This document shows, in pieces, positions 23,748-37,800 of a stretch of 64,000 nt of DNA. Position numbers and translations under genes: made by a program. How positions within the stretch are numbered: position 1 is the first letter of the stretch; each line of letters starts with the position of its first letter. The DNA is from Bryopsis sp. KO-2023 (lineage: Eukaryota; Chlorophyta; Ulvophyceae; Bryopsidales; Bryopsidaceae): contig BSYQ01000005.1 of the NCBI GenBank assembly GCA_030272585.1, positions 3,286,001-3,350,000 of the forward strand, read 5' to 3'. The notes under the pieces are model-generated. The model ran no database searches and had not been told where the DNA came from. It was given only the letters and a program-made list of their open reading frames with translations.

Positions 23748-26602
23748 TCAGCCTTTCTTTTTGAAACTGAGAGGCTTGAAGTGCATGCAGCTCCGCCGTG
23801 GACTGACGGCACTGTCCATGTTTTCCTCGTTTTTCTTGTTGTCTTCGTATGATGCGTCAATTGTTTGGCTCTTGCGGCATATAACCACAGGGGGGACTCT
23901 TTTGGTCGGGCCAGGGCCAAATTGGCTTGGAGCACTGGTGGTCCTCCCTACCTTTTCATCGGGGAACGTTACCCGCTGAACCATTCCGCTCCCAGCCTTC
24001 TTCAAGCTCGATAAGTTCAAACTCGGGACATCAGATCCTCTTGTCTGTCCCGCGGGCGTCCGAGCGCGAGGAGTTTTCGGCCTTTGGACATTGTGTGGCA
24101 CCAGCGAAGACTTGAAAACCTGATGCGTCAAGTAAGCGCTGATGTCCTCACTCTTAGCACGCCGGGGACTGCACGGCCTGCGTGGGGTTCTCGGAGATTG
24201 TGGGGCCAAAGCCGTCTTAGGGACGCTCAAGGAGCGGCCAGGAAGCGTTGGAATTGTAGACATACTGGTGAACTGGACGCTCTCTTTCCTCCCAGGAGTG
24301 AATACTGTTCCAAACACTCCAGACGTCTTCAAGCGGGGGCTTTGTTTGGTTGTCGTTTTGACCGGCCCCTGTCCCAGCATCGATCTAATCGGAGATATCA
24401 CACGGATTTGCTGTATGGCTTTCGACTCCAGGCGCGTTCCTGACACCAGAGACGTATTATACACCAAACGTTGCCGTTGGGTGGGAACTTTGCTGTCTCC
24501 GGTTATAGTGGGAATTCTTGGCTGATCCTTTTTCCCAACAGGAGCTACTTCTGAAGCCCCCTCGAGCGATCCGTCATCAAAGTCGAGCAGCCCACCCAAG
24601 CGCCTGAGCCCATATCCCCGCAGCAATTTCTTTGGCACAGGAATTTTGTCTTTGCCCAACAAGATAGTGTCCCGTAGAGGAGTAGCTTTTCGATTCATGT
24701 GCTCCTTCTGAACTCTGGCCTTTTCCTCAGCGACCCTTCTCATCTGATCCAGAATTTCCACCGGCATTATCCGCTTAAACTCCAAACGCCGCACTCTAAC
24801 AGTAGAGCACAAACCCAATGGACCAACGGAGACAAAAACATTTCGTGTAGCCCATCACCCACTCGAATTAACTTCTGGTGAATATTCACCAGACCGATTG
24901 AGGTCTGCAAACAGGTTTTGAGTTTTGTGAAGGATTGAAGTTAGTCGCGGTGTTGAAAGGTGTCTCTTACTTGTAAGTTATCACAGCATGAAGGGCAATC
25001 ACAGTAGCTGCTCTCCGAGAACCATCCAGGGACATGTCGCCAATAAATGTACCCGCTCCAAGCAGGCATACCTGGTGGATTCAATAAGTTTTCTTCGAGT
25101 GTTGAAGACTAGGGCATGAAATCACTGTTCTTACTGCACACTGGGAAATTGATCCACCTGCATGCAATTCTTGGGGTCGGCATCCGCCACAGAGTTCACC
25201 ACTGTCGGGTCATAGTCGGGATCGACGAAAACGGAAACTTGGCCCGACTTGATCACGAAAAGATGGCGAGAAGGTTGCCCTTGCCTAACCACGATTTCTT
25301 TCGAGTCGAACTCCTGAAGTAGGGTGGAGAAAGATGCTGAAGAATCCACAAAACAAACACTTTCTGGATTCCGACAGAATCAGCTTTTGAGTTGCATTGT
25401 TCAATGGATCAACACCAGAGAAGAAGAGAAAGAGGGAAACAAGTTGGCTGTCACAGGACGTCTTATTCAGAAAATGAACACCCGATAACCAAGCATACCC
25501 GTTCGTGGAAGCAGTGGGCGATTCTTGACAGGACCTCTCTTGCCATCCCTTTGAACTGTGGAAGCGACGCCAGGAAGCTGATTTTTTCTTCCCGTTCACG
25601 TATGAAGCCCCCAGACAACACAAGCATGAAAACGTCCGCCTCTACTTCCAGAAGGATAGTCAGTTCCACCGCCTAGGTGCGTGGAACACGCCATTAGGCA
25701 AACCCTGAAAACGAAAGCCTAGGCGTTACTGTCTGCACACACATGATGGGTTCCCGCGCAAATTGAACGGCGTTCTCCTCCACAGTGTAGTTTCACCTTT
25801 GCTTCCTGGTTTTCGAATTTCATTGAGGAGAAGACAATGGAAAGCGTTCAATACGAACGGTTCAATGGGGGCGGTGTTCTGTTTTATTCCACACGCAGCC
25901 AACCCAAGAATGTAGAGCAAATCTCTGAAGGGATAGTTCTACAGGTTAATACATTGTTCACCAACCTTGCACGACCATGGCCGCACACCTCCTTCCAGAA
26001 GTTCATTGTCGCCCACTCCATCTTTGGCCCTCAGGGTTTTTGTTTCTCGGCCTGCAAGACACTTATTCGCAACGTTTGAGCCTCTGTAGACAGTCCAAAA
26101 TCTCCAGGAAATGTTTTGAAAACTCTACTGCTGGTTCGTATACCTAGCCCATCTTCATTGTCGTCCCTGATATACAGCGCGCATTTTCCTGTAACGAGCA
26201 TGTAATAGGCATTTGGTTGCTCTCCTTGCATGAAAACGAATTTTTCGGGGCTCGCTTCGATTGCAGAAACGCGTTCAGCAACCTGCGCTGCCGTGGATGG
26301 CTGAAATTTCTTCAACTTTGGAACGGAAAGAAGAAATCCCACCAAAATAGATATCTGAAGCAAAAACGAGATGTCTGGAGTTGTTTGTTTTTTCTTGTCT
26401 CTTGAATATGTGCGATTTCGACAAATGGCTTTGCGCAACTCACGTCCTCTTTTGTTCTCTGCTTGGGCGGAACTTTTGCGGCCTTAGTCACTTTTTCCGC
26501 TGCAGATAGCTCGGCCTCGCGCTGTGCGCTTTGGGCAGTGGAGGGTCTTTTGGAGAGCGTTTCCACGCCTCCAGCACTATTTGCCCGCGAATCAGACTTC
26601 AT
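23748..26602 (-). CDS. Protein with two cyclic-nucleotide-binding domains
   Basis: Exons: 23748..24795, 24971..25071, 25158..25313, 25499..25672, 25966..26051, 26144..26354, 26444..26602; 644 aa with closing phases. The first CNB domain (about residues 54-180) contains FVFMQGEQPNAYYMLVTGKC and a degenerate phosphate cassette VGDNELLEGGVRPWS. The second (about 185-300) contains ISFLASLPQFKGMAREVLSR, IVVRQGQPSRHLFVIKSGQV and the better cassette GTFIGDMSLDGSRRAATV. The C-terminal half is basic, Ser/Pro-rich and disordered, with repeated SPRT/TPR-like words (PQSPRTPRRPCSPRRAK). Tandem CNB domains recall the regulatory subunit of PKA, but no dimerisation/docking domain or inhibitor site is seen, and no kinase or channel is attached. 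A 5' exon near 26728-26811 may be untranslated; I start at ATG 26602. Confidence 0.85.
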
Positions 26603-28113
26603 CAGTATCCTGAATATTCAAGACAGGGGTCGATATATACCGATATTGTCCAAGTCGTGCGGAATGCAATATTACCTGTGCCCCCCTGTAAATAGCCCAA
26701 ACGTTTAAATAGAGAACCAGTACTCACGAAGATGACTCCCGAGCTTAACTTTCTTGCGGCAGGAGGTGGGTTGGAGACGTCATCGCCAATGGCGCGCGTG
26801 GAGCCCCTCATTGGACGTCATCGTATGGCGGAATTATCGATGTTGCCCCAGAGTTCTCGTTTGGCGGTCCGCCGCCAACGTGTGATCTAGTGTTTGTCTT
26901 CGTAGTGGAGCGGCGACATTTGGGATAAAGAATATATCTTTCTGGTTTTGGATTCGCACTCCGAAAAAGGGATTGCAGAAAGAGAACGTGCTATTATTAG
27001 TGTCTGATAGGTGGCAATGGTCTGATTGGCTGGAACTGCTGTTACTAGTTTGTGAAATGATCTGCATTGGATTTCACTGGCTGGCATGTCCTGTGGTTGT
27101 TGGTTTCTTGCTCACTCGTGGTACCTTCTCTAGAACGCTTGAGAACCCGAAAAATAATACTTTAAAAAGGTAGCCCGATAGATCGGGTTATCTCTTTTTA
27201 CATATTTCTTTTGGGATTTCTTGGAGCTTTTCTGGGCTGAGACTTCCTTATTTTTCATTCTTTTCGTTGACGAGGGATCACACACAATTCAGCCAGATTT
27301 GCATTCCTAGAGCATGCATGTTTTCTCAGCATTTGCGCAGAATTATGTTGAGAAGGCGCGCACATCTTTCTCCTTGTTGCTCTAACAAAAAAATCTCTCA
27401 AATTCGCGACGTCTTGCAGTGATGTTGGAAATTTTATCACCCCCACAGCATGAAACAAGTGTAAACAGATTCCCAAGATTCCTAAGCACGAAACATTGAA
27501 TGTAACATATTAAAGAAAATCTATCGTGGTTATCAATTTTTATACAGAAAATTCCCTGAGTGTCCAAAAAACACTCAGCTACAGCCCAAATCCACAAAGG
27601 AAATCTCAGACATGTGTCGCTCTTCATTTTGGACTTGATAGATGGTGCAGCAAGCTCGATATTTCTTGAAGCATGGGCAACACCTCAGTCTTGTTGGTGT
27701 CACACGCGTGGCGTCCTCCACACTCTCAGAAGATAATGCCAGATTGGATCATGGCGTTCATCCCTGAAAGTTCTAAGCACTTCTCCCTCACGAGTCAATC
27801 CACCAAGGAAAGAAAGTGTTATGACGCCATATATTTCGTGCGTTCGCCTGCGAGCTTTTTCTTAGATATATACGCAGTTGTCCGTGAACGGACAGTATCT
27901 TCTGAGGAAAACTTGGTGAGCAACCAACTCCGCGCCGACAGGGTGCCTGTCGATGAGCCAACAACAGAGCATTCTGTAACTGGAACGTTATAACCATGGA
28001 CGGTTATAACCGTCTTCTTCTATGATCAACTCACGCGCTCAGTGCCACACTGCACTGGCGAGTCTGATTGTCCGTCTTCGCATCCAGGTCGAGCGAAGTG
28101 CATTCTTGAAAGC
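26603..28113. other. Gap between the CNB gene and the acidic membrane protein
   Basis: Holds the CNB gene promoter side, including a possible 5' exon (26728-26811) followed by GTGAGT on the minus strand. It also probably holds the 5' end of the plus-strand gene at 28114. A short palindrome CGGTTATAACCG lies near 28000. An open frame at 27673-27993 (+) could be an upstream exon, but its join is not resolvable. Confidence 0.3.
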
Positions 28114-31100
28114 ATGTGCGAGTCGGAAAAGAGCTGGAGGACGTCAAGCTTGGAGTCGTTGGGTTCTGAACTGCTCCCATTGCCAAAAATTATCGTTCAA
28201 TCACAAAGGGAGATACCGCCCTTCCCAGGTCGCTACGAGACTGTGGAGGATCTAATCCGCTACTACGACCGATTTGTCGTGAGTCCATCAGCACCAATAT
28301 TTCCTCGGGATGTGAAGCTGGATATTTCTCCCCCACCTGCGAGGGATGTGCAGGGTAGGCACCCAATATATGGAACGATGCTTGCTCTCAATAAGAAAAT
28401 AGAAACATTGGAGCGTCGATTGGAAAGTAGTGTAGTTAAAAGGATCTCTAGGAACCGACATTATACTCATGGAAAGAGAGAAAAAAACCCTGGTGCTTAC
28501 AGTTAGAGAATGACACCTTGCTTTTTTGTCGCCAGGACATGTAGGGGTATCAATTTGTGGAGGCTCAAAAAAACCGGCGATATCGTGCGGGGCGCACAAG
28601 GTGATTCCCATTCCCAGTACCATTTGGTACTCCCTCTGCATTGAACTCTACTTTCGGCGCTTACACAGGATCCTTGTTACGCTGGTACCTCTTTCCCCAG
28701 GATCGTGCTGGTTGCGTGGGGAGTGGCAAGAGGAGGAAGTCGACTTGGATCGCATTGCTCCTCGTCGTTCTCTTCCTTGCTGGCATCGTGACAGCAGCGG
28801 CATTCCTGATGCCAAGGTATCCGACAGTACACGAGTTTTAGCCAAGGACCAATGAAAACTATGTGCAAACAGTGATGAGGGGTAAAGGCGAATTGTCTCA
28901 CAACAAGACTTTCCCTGTAGGGCCGATCAAAAGAGCGAGCGAGATCCCATCAGCGGGTCAATCCAGGGTTCAAACGCAACGACCTGGCCGCCACCAGTGT
29001 TTGGCACTGCAGGACTTGGAGGGGGGTCAAGTCTTGTAAGCGAACCCACTGGAGTGTTGGACCAGTCCACTGCTGGGGAGGTCCAATCTCAAGATGAGGA
29101 GGACTCCATTGACGAGGCAGAGCTTTTCAATGCTCAGCCCTTGATGGCTCCAGCACCGCCCCGATATCCCCCGCCGCCATCTCCATTGTCACCACCGCCA
29201 TCGGCCGCACTCCAGTCCCCAGCTCCAACTGCTCCACCGTGTCCCGTCGCACAGGACTCGAGAGTGCTGAGGTTGGATTCGCTCCCTGTTGGCCCTCATC
29301 AGGAGATCCTCACCTCAATTCAAGGCCCCCAACTTCGCGACCCACCGACAGTCCTCCAAGCAAATGGATGCTACAAGGTTTGATTTTGATGCTCACCATA
29401 CGTTAAATACCTCTTGGCTGCCACTTCAATTCAACTTGCAGCACATTTTCCTGTTGGTGAAGAACTGGGACATCTGGTTTCTTTCTAAGCAAGCTGCTCT
29501 TCCTCTTTTTTTTTCAGATCGTTGCAACGCTCAATGATCATGGTGACGGCTCCAAAACGCTCCAGGACTTCATATCACCATTTGACAGTTATATCACCCT
29601 CTCATTCACCCCGCAAACAGCAGAAAATGGCAGAAACCTTAGGTACCATTTCAGCAGAAGACTTTTGATCGAGGGGCGGCACCTGGCGGAATGGGACGAC
29701 GTTCAGGAGACAAGCGTGTTTTTTAAACCTGGAATGGAAGCTCTGGAGGCGGTATTCACTCCCCCAAGAAATTCCGTCGTTGCTATAACCACTTCATTCA
29801 CTGGAGTCGATAATCGGCCCTGGAAAAGGTCGTTTATTTTCGAAGTGAAAGATTTTATGGATGAGGATCGTGAGACTGCCTTCCCCTCCAGCATCTTAAG
29901 CTCGACATCAACTGGCGGCCCCACATCTGGACGGGAAAATCTCGATGGAGTGGAAAGCTCTGAAAACTTTCCAGACGTGGGAGGGCGGACTGAGGCTGTT
30001 GAAAATGAATCAGATGCAAGCGAACTGGAACGAGAGGCACAGCTTGATGGACGGGATCTGTCGGAAGCACCACTTCCCGACATTGCGCCAAAGGATACAC
30101 AGGGGTTTGATATCGAACGAGATCGCGGCGAAAGAAGTTCATCTCTCACCATGATCACCAAATATCCTGTTCCGCAGCGTGACGGGATTGCCCAGCCACC
30201 GAGCCAACAGGAGAGAGGCAGTATCTTGGAAGATGAACCCTATGGAAGGGAGGGTTTGATACCAACGGCGCAAGGCAAAAGCAGATCGAAATTCCAAAGG
30301 CCCCTCTGGCTGCCAGAGTCTGTTGATGACTTGGAGATGGATGGGGATGATAGCCCATCAATCCCCCCTAGCAAACTTTCATCGTTTCCAGCGGGTACAA
30401 CGGAATCAACTGAGGAGTTGGATGAGCCTGCGGAATTTGATCAAATGAGTGATGCTCCCCAGCAAATGGAAGAATGGAGAGAGGTTTCTCAGCCAGGAAC
30501 TCATACGCCAAGGCTGGAAATAAGCGAAGACGAACTTGTGAGAGGGGTTACCAGCGAAGAGTCACACGAGACAATCATCTCGTCTGGCGTGGATGGATAC
30601 ATCGAGGACAAACAGAACTCGGACTATTCCGGCTATATATCTTTTCTGGATGATATTCCACCTGCTATTAGCTTTGAAAAGGATAGCAACGGGACGGAAA
30701 GTGGGATATCGAACATAGCACCAATGGATGGCATCCTTCAGGAGTCGACAGAACGGGATCTAGAAACACCGCCAGAAATGAACAACGAACCAGAAGTAGT
30801 CCATGAAGTGAGGTGGAGCGGAGAGAGGGCAACAGCTTATGGGCTGAATCGTGCCCAGGGTTTGGATGCACTCCAGGGTGTAGGAGAATCCCCAGGACAT
30901 GTGGGGATGGCGGGTTATAATGAGGAGGAGGAGGGTCTGAGGGACAGCATTGAGGATACGGAAAGCGAACTGGAACTGGACTGGGACAATGAAAGCGTAG
31001 AGGTTCGTTCTTTCAGTGAAGAACCTCCTTCCCCTGCAGCGTGGCCAATCGAAGGTGAAATTGAAATAGGAGAACACGAAAAGAGTGCTCAATCTCCAGC

Positions 31101-32940
31101 ACCATTTCTTGCGGAAGCTGAACAAGGACTAACTATTGACAGTGCGGAAAAGGAACTGAATGAACAAGATTCACCTGCCTCAGCTTTTCCAGAAGAGTCG
31201 ATGAAAAGTGAAAAAGAGGTAGATTTTCAATACGGAAAAAGCGACACAGATGCAGGAGCTCCTACCCTATCGCCGTCGTCCCTGGAAAACTTCACGAGTG
31301 AACATTTGCTGAACGATGACACTATGGAAAATGAGGTCAATCAGGGATCCCCACCCACCTCAGCATTTGAAGACTTGATAGAAAAAGAACAAGAGGCCGA
31401 TAGTGGATTTGGAAGAATTGGCAGGATCGCAGAAGCCCCCTTCCCATCACCATCGTTCATGGAAGAATTTGCGGGTGAACAGGACCTTGATATTGACAAT
31501 GTGGAAAAAAAGGTCAACCAGGGATCCCCATTGACATCACCATTTTCAGGAGATCCGATAGAAAGTGGAAATGAGGTCGGGAGCGAACATCAAGGAAGCG
31601 AAGCACAATATCTCGCCCCACCACCATCTGTCCTGGAAGAAATGATTGAACAGGAGCTCTACATCGAAAGGTTGCAGAATAGCACCAACCCGGAAACTCT
31701 AATTCCCCCACCGGTCCCTGAAGACTCGACAGAATTTGAGACAGAGGTCGGACGTACTTATGACAGGGGAGAAAGTAGTGCGCACGCTCCCGCCCCACTG
31801 TGGTCTTACCTAGGCAAAAGGTGGATCGAACAGGAGCTCGACAACGAAAACACGGTTGGTGACATCGATGCAGCGTCTCCCCCCTCGGCGTTTTCTGGTG
31901 GAACGGAGGTCGGGATTGAGGGAGGCGAGATGAATGCGCAGTCTCTTGCACACTCGCCGTCGGGGGTTGAAGAAATTGAAAGAGAAGGGGAACTCGAGAC
32001 AGAAGTTGTGAGCAGCGACGTTGGGCCATTATCTCTTGCACCCTCAGCATTTCATCCAAAACACAATGGTGAAAAGTCGGGCGTGGAGAGCGACAATGCG
32101 GTATCTCCCGTCCAATCCCCACAACCAGGAGAAACTGAAAAAGGTATCAATGGGGAAGTGCAAGGAAGTGAATTTCCTGCTCTGTCACCAATCGAAAAGG
32201 GAAAAGAGGAGGCCGAACGGGAACTCGAGATGGATGTGGTGGAGAACGAAATAACCACAAAATTGCTTTACCCTCCAGCACTCCCATTTCCAGGGGTGCT
32301 CGCTGGAGCTCCTTCGGGATCGATGGACGAAGGGGACAAGCAGATCGCAGCGACACCGACTGTAAAACCTGGAGAGCCAGCATCGGCTGTGCAAGTTATT
32401 CCTGTTGAAGACTTCAAATCCAAATCTTCCGCTGCTGAACTTTTGAACGAAGGCGTGCAAGGGAAAAAGTCATCCTCGCGTGGTTTCGCTTGGTGGTTGT
32501 GGGCAATCTTGGGTTGGATTGCGGGTGTGGGGCTTTTGGGATGCTACGTATTGACACGAAGGATGGGCAGAGGGCACGGCTACCGAAACGTATCGCGCAT
32601 CAATCCTGAACCTGAAGAAACGCGCGACAGTGGTGCATCAAGGGTGGGCAGTCTTCCAGATGTCGACAGCGAGCCGCCAGCGATCGCAGTCTCTCGAAAC
32701 GCGTGTCAAGCGCGGTATCAGCACGAACTTGGCGGGAGTCAGAGAGGATTCAAGGCGAGAGGCTCTGAGGGTGATCCTTCGGTGTTGGCCAGCGTTTATT
32801 TTCCTTTCAAGACGGCCTTGGAGACGCTTCAGGTTGCTTGCAGGAAGGAAACTCAAAAGGTCACGTGGGTTGAAGGCAAGCGAATCAGGGAGGTGTATTA
32901 CCTGTCGCCAGTGATTGAACCCAGTTGGCTTTGCTTCTAG
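28114..32940 (+). CDS. Large acidic repeat protein with two transmembrane segments
   Basis: Exons: 28114..28354, 28669..28816, 28921..29377, 29518..32940; about 1422 aa. The start is the first ATG consistent with the frame, and an earlier exon remains possible. A first TM helix (WIALLLVVLFLAGIVTAAAF, about residues 105-125) follows a basic KRRK stretch. A Pro-rich spacer (PRYPPPPSPLSPPPSA) and a compact region with YITLSFTPQ, FFKPGMEALEAVFTP and VVAITTSFTGVDNRPW come next. Some 800 residues dominated by Glu, Asp, Ser and Pro follow, including diverged repeats of about 60 aa between 31.1 and 32.0 kb. A second helix (WWLWAILGWIAGVGLLGCYV) precedes a C-terminal domain of about 130 aa. I do not recognise a family; a cell-surface or organelle-envelope role is a guess from architecture alone. 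Confidence 0.75.
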
Positions 32941-33661
32941 AGAGATCTCAATTCAACGTTTTTTCAGTTTTCAGTTTTCCAAAATGAGATTTCAAGCTTC
33001 AATGGCAGAAACTTGCTGGTGGCCACTATGAACCAGTGTGTGGATTGTGGGTGAAAATTGAGAATCAGATAACGCCCTGCTGTGGTCAAATCGTTGTCAG
33101 AACTTGGGAGGGGGGGTCTTTTTCAAGATAAAACTCATCATGCCCATGAACCATACAAAGCGATTCGAACAGACAAGCAAAAAGAGCAAGAACACCTCAC
33201 AAACAGTTCGATTACACTAAATCCCTCCAAGACACCAAAGCCCCATCTCAATCACCCTCATCTTAAATAGAACTCCTCATAACCAGAGTGGGCAAGGGCA
33301 TCATCCTTCGATCACCAAATTGAAATACAACGAATCTCCTGCACCTGGAACATTGGGGGATGCAAAGTTGAAAGAGGGGGGGGCTCCCACTGCAAAACAC
33401 ATCAATGCAATCATTTTGAACCTCTTTTAATGAGATAACCTTCTTTGGAAAAGATTCTTCTTGATTTCTTGTGTTCACAAGAGACGGGGCAAAACAAAAA
33501 AAAACAAAGGCTAGTTTCTTGACAGAGAATTCAAGAGGGTGGTAAGGCCAGTAACGACAAAATGGTGTGACTTTTTGGGAGTCCTGCTTCAGCGCTGCTG
33601 CATCCACAGTTTGAAAAACAAAATCAAGTCTCAAGAACAAACCACCCTCCAACTTGCCCAA

Positions 33662-33692
<31 letters not shown>

Positions 33693-34817
33693 AAAAAAAA
33701 AAGTTTGGGGAATATATATACATACACATGTATGATCTAACAGTTGAAAAAGTTCGGAAAAAGATGTCTGTGTAAGGTACAGATGAAAATACGTTGGAAA
33801 AAGACTGCTTTCCTCTCTCTTTTTTTTAAAGGGGGGGGAAGTGGTTAATCTGTCCTTTTTTTCCCCTTCATTTCCAAATTGAGTAAAAACGATCAGTGCT
33901 GTTTTGGGAGTCAGAAGAGCCCTTGTGAAAAAGAAAAATCATGCAGGTCCTCTACGAAAAATAAATCATATTTTATCACAAAGGAAGAACTCTGCCATAA
34001 TTTTGTTTTGTTTTTCCAATGATCAGTTGGCAATGCAAAAAAAAAAAAAAGCGAAACGAAAAATAAACACGTGCACACACAAAAGAAAAAAGAGAAGGAA
34101 ACAAAAAGAAAGAGGATATGCACCTGCCAATAGGGCCCTTCCATTAAATAGGGGGGTAAAGGAAAGTCGATAAACCTTTGGGTGATCTCCGATTACACAA
34201 GCACAGCTTTATGATTTTTTAATCTGTTGCCCGATCGAACTCGAGAGAAAAGATAGTGAATGGCCACACCTGCAGATTTTACCCAGAAGAAAAAAAAAAT
34301 GAAAATTCAATCTTCGAATCTCCCATTCAAAAAGGATGCAAAACAACAAAGCTTTCAAGGGCAAAAACTGAAAGAAAAAATGCGAAAGAAAAACACCCAT
34401 TGATGCTGAATTTTTAAGCAGAGGTAACACCCTCTCAATGCATCTTATTGCTTAAAATAGATGAAACTAGAAATCAAAATGTTGCAAACCCAACTTTTTT
34501 CCAGCAAGCAATAACATCATCACCCGCTGGACCAGAATGTTGATAATGAAATAATAATAATAATAATGTTGCAGCATGTGAGTTCCAACGTCTCATGAAA
34601 AAAAAAGAGGATACAGATAAAAAAAAATCACTCTTTTTCTTCCAATGTATTACATCGAGGCTGAAAGCTTGCAGCCGTCCACTCCGCGAAAGAGTGATAT
34701 GAGCATTTTCCCCTTCCCCACCAAAAATGAATAAAAAAATAACACTAATTAAAAAATAGGAGCTGGGCAAGTCACCTGAATTGGCTCGAGTTCGGCATCC
34801 TGCTGCGCATTGCTGGT
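32941..34817. other. Convergent gap between the acidic protein and pinin
   Basis: AT-rich, with a C run then A run at about 33662-33701 and an ATA microsatellite near 34550. A minus-strand frame at 33263-33727 is partly read from homopolymers and has no support. No gene is called. Confidence 0.35.
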
Positions 34818-37800
34818 CTAAGCGATATCGTCGATGAGATCATCCGACTGAGCCATTTCCTCAGCGGCAATCTCTTCTTCGATCCTACACACACACACAC
34901 ACACACAGCATAACCAGGTTATGCCATTTTTCTTTGCTTTCTTTTCCCAAGGTGCTGATGCCAGAATCACGAATTGAATGTGGGCTCCATTAAACTTTAA
35001 GAAAAAATTAAAAAAATTAAACACCTTGCCGAATATTAAAAAACAACCACAACAGTGTGGTATTGTGAGGAACCCATGATCCAAATGAATCGACTTGAGA
35101 AGTTTAATTTGCTTATTCCTTATATTTTATTATTATTTTTTGTTCTCAAGATAACTTTTTTTTAAAGAAAAAAAGGAAAAAAAAAAAAACCACACATATT
35201 ATGGGATGATTACCTCTCTTGCTCAGCTGCATGCAGTTTCGCATCAAACGGAAGCTCCCCTTCTTCGCCTATCGAGCAAAAATCCAAAAAAAAATAAATC
35301 TTTTCCCGAAACATTTTTTTCGAAATAAAAAAAGCCATTTTTCCACCATCTTGATCATCAGAAAAACAAATCAACACACAACTGTGAAATTCCAGGATAA
35401 GATTGCACAAAAGAGAGGCACCCCTGAAATAAAACTAAAGAGAAAACAAAATAATAATAAATATCGATCTATTGAAGGGTATGGGGGAAGCTACCTTCTC
35501 GTTTGTGTTGCTTTTCGGGGGGGGGCTCCACCGTTTGGACAACCGAGCGGAGAGTGCGTCTCGGTGGGGAGGGGGGGGGGAGTTCTGCGTTTTGCTCATC
35601 TGGTTGCTCCTCCGGTTTGTCTGGGAGCTGCTGCCCAGCAGGGCATTGCTGCTGTGCAGCCCTCAACTTCCTCTTCTCTTCGTCCGCTTGTTTCAATTTT
35701 TCCTTTTCTTCAGCCAGCAGAGTCACTTGTTCCTCCTGGAAAAGCAAAAATAATAAAAAGGGGAAACAAAAATGAAAAAAAAAATGTTCTTGGAAAAAAA
35801 ATGATGGGCATTCGGTGGGGGTTGTCTTTAATTATATAGAAAAAAAAAAGAATGCCAACGAGGCTGCGATTCTCTCCCAAAAAATTTTTTGCTGTGCAGA
35901 TGGAAAGAGCACCCGGCGATTTTTGGAATTCTTTTTCCTCTCTGCTCTTTACGCAGAGAGGCAATCCAAAAAACAAACCTAGGGTACCTTGCCATCTCAG
36001 CATCATTTTTGGAGGAAAAATCCAGGAAAATTAACTTTATATTATTCGTTTCTTTATTGTCTAAAAATAACCACCCTTGGGCACAGAATCATAATTCCCA
36101 AAAAACAATTCAATGGAACCCCCAGTTTTTCTTCTTCTTCTTTTCTATTCTCTCTACTTAAGATTTGAAAATGGAACTGATAAAAAAAAGAGAAAAAATA
36201 AACTCACCTTCCATCTGTCGTATTTTCGCCCTTCTTCCAGCAGCATTTCTCGAGTTTTTTCGTTGTGCTTTCCAGGGAGCCACAGCAGGGGTGGACCCGT
36301 TTCAGTTTTGATGAATTTTATGTAGTCTTTGTGCCTCTGGATTTTGCTCGCATACACCAGCTCCAAAATTTTCACGTTTGTTTCCAGATCGATGTCCCAC
36401 AGTTTGCACAGCTCCTGGTGCCTGATAATCGCACACCATCGAGAGATATTTTACTAAAGGGGCAAAAAAAAATGGCAGTTCGAAATAAGCAGATTTTTGA
36501 TTTTTGGAAGGAGAAAGAAAAAACAAGATCGACCTGATTGCCCACTACCTTTCCGTGGACGAGTATCGTCCACTGTTTCGATTTCAAACTTTAATAAAAA
36601 AACTATAGGAATTGAAGTTTTTCTGTTTTGTTTTTCAAGGGGGGGGAGTGGGATTCAAACAAAACATAATGGAAAACCACCAAACTGTTGAATTAACTGT
36701 GAGTGCTGAACTGAGTGGGCTTTGTCTTCTTTTTATTTAATAAATTGAAACCATCCACAATACCAAACGAGCCCGACGTTATATTCTGTATATTTTTTTT
36801 TCCAAAAGTCGACGATATCATATCTGTAGTTCTCGAGTTAAAACATAGGGACCCCCAAAAACCGAAAGAAAAAATAGTGCTGTGAAAAATTGAAAATTGC
36901 TTTCGGAGGCAGACATATTGATTGTTGCTTGCCTTTTTTCTTTCAACTCATCCCTGGCTTTTTGCCGGAGAACCATGGATTCTCTCTGTTGCCGTTCCTC
37001 CGCTTTGTTCAATGCATCCTGTCTCTTCTGAGCTGCGGTCGATTCTTTGAATTTTTGATCTTCTTCACTGCATTTTTTTTTTTTTTTTTTTAATTTTTTT
37101 TTGCAAAGAAAAAACATAACACGATCAAAATTGCAAAAGAAAAAGGGAAAAAAAAACTCTTCAAATATCAAACAAACCTCATTCTGCAAAAATTCTGTTT
37201 TGTGCATTAAAAAAAAACAAAAAAACAATGATTTGAATGAAAGCCAAATTTGAATCTTTTCTTTTCTCTTTTCAAGTACAATAAAAAAAACGAAAGGCAG
37301 CTGTAGCGATGAGATAGGAACAACCAGCAAAACAAAAAAGGTAAATATTCCAATTTTGTTTATTTCATATTTCATGTATATTTGTCATATTTCCCCGTTT
37401 ACTATTTTCAACCAAAGTCCACCCTCACCAAAATTGCTGCAGGGTTCCTAGAAGGGCTCCGAACATCCTTCTGTTTCTCTTTTTCAAATTTTGGTCTTTG
37501 TCCAAATGAGTGGCAGCTGGGCGCTTAGTCAACACAGGAGGAATGAAATCGCTCTATTGACCAAAAAAAAACAAACTCAGCACCCTTTTGCCAAATTCAC
37601 CAAAAAGAACCCCCCTCCCCGGGGAAAAATCAGTGAAATCGCCGCTGCAAATAGCCTGTCTCCTATCAACTCTGTTGAGGTATACGTTATTTTTTACAAA
37701 AAATCATATGTTGATATTTTTTAATCAGAGTATTTATGTTGTATTAAATCATTTCTTAGTCATGTTTTTTATTTATTTGTTTTAATACAATCCTCTTAAT

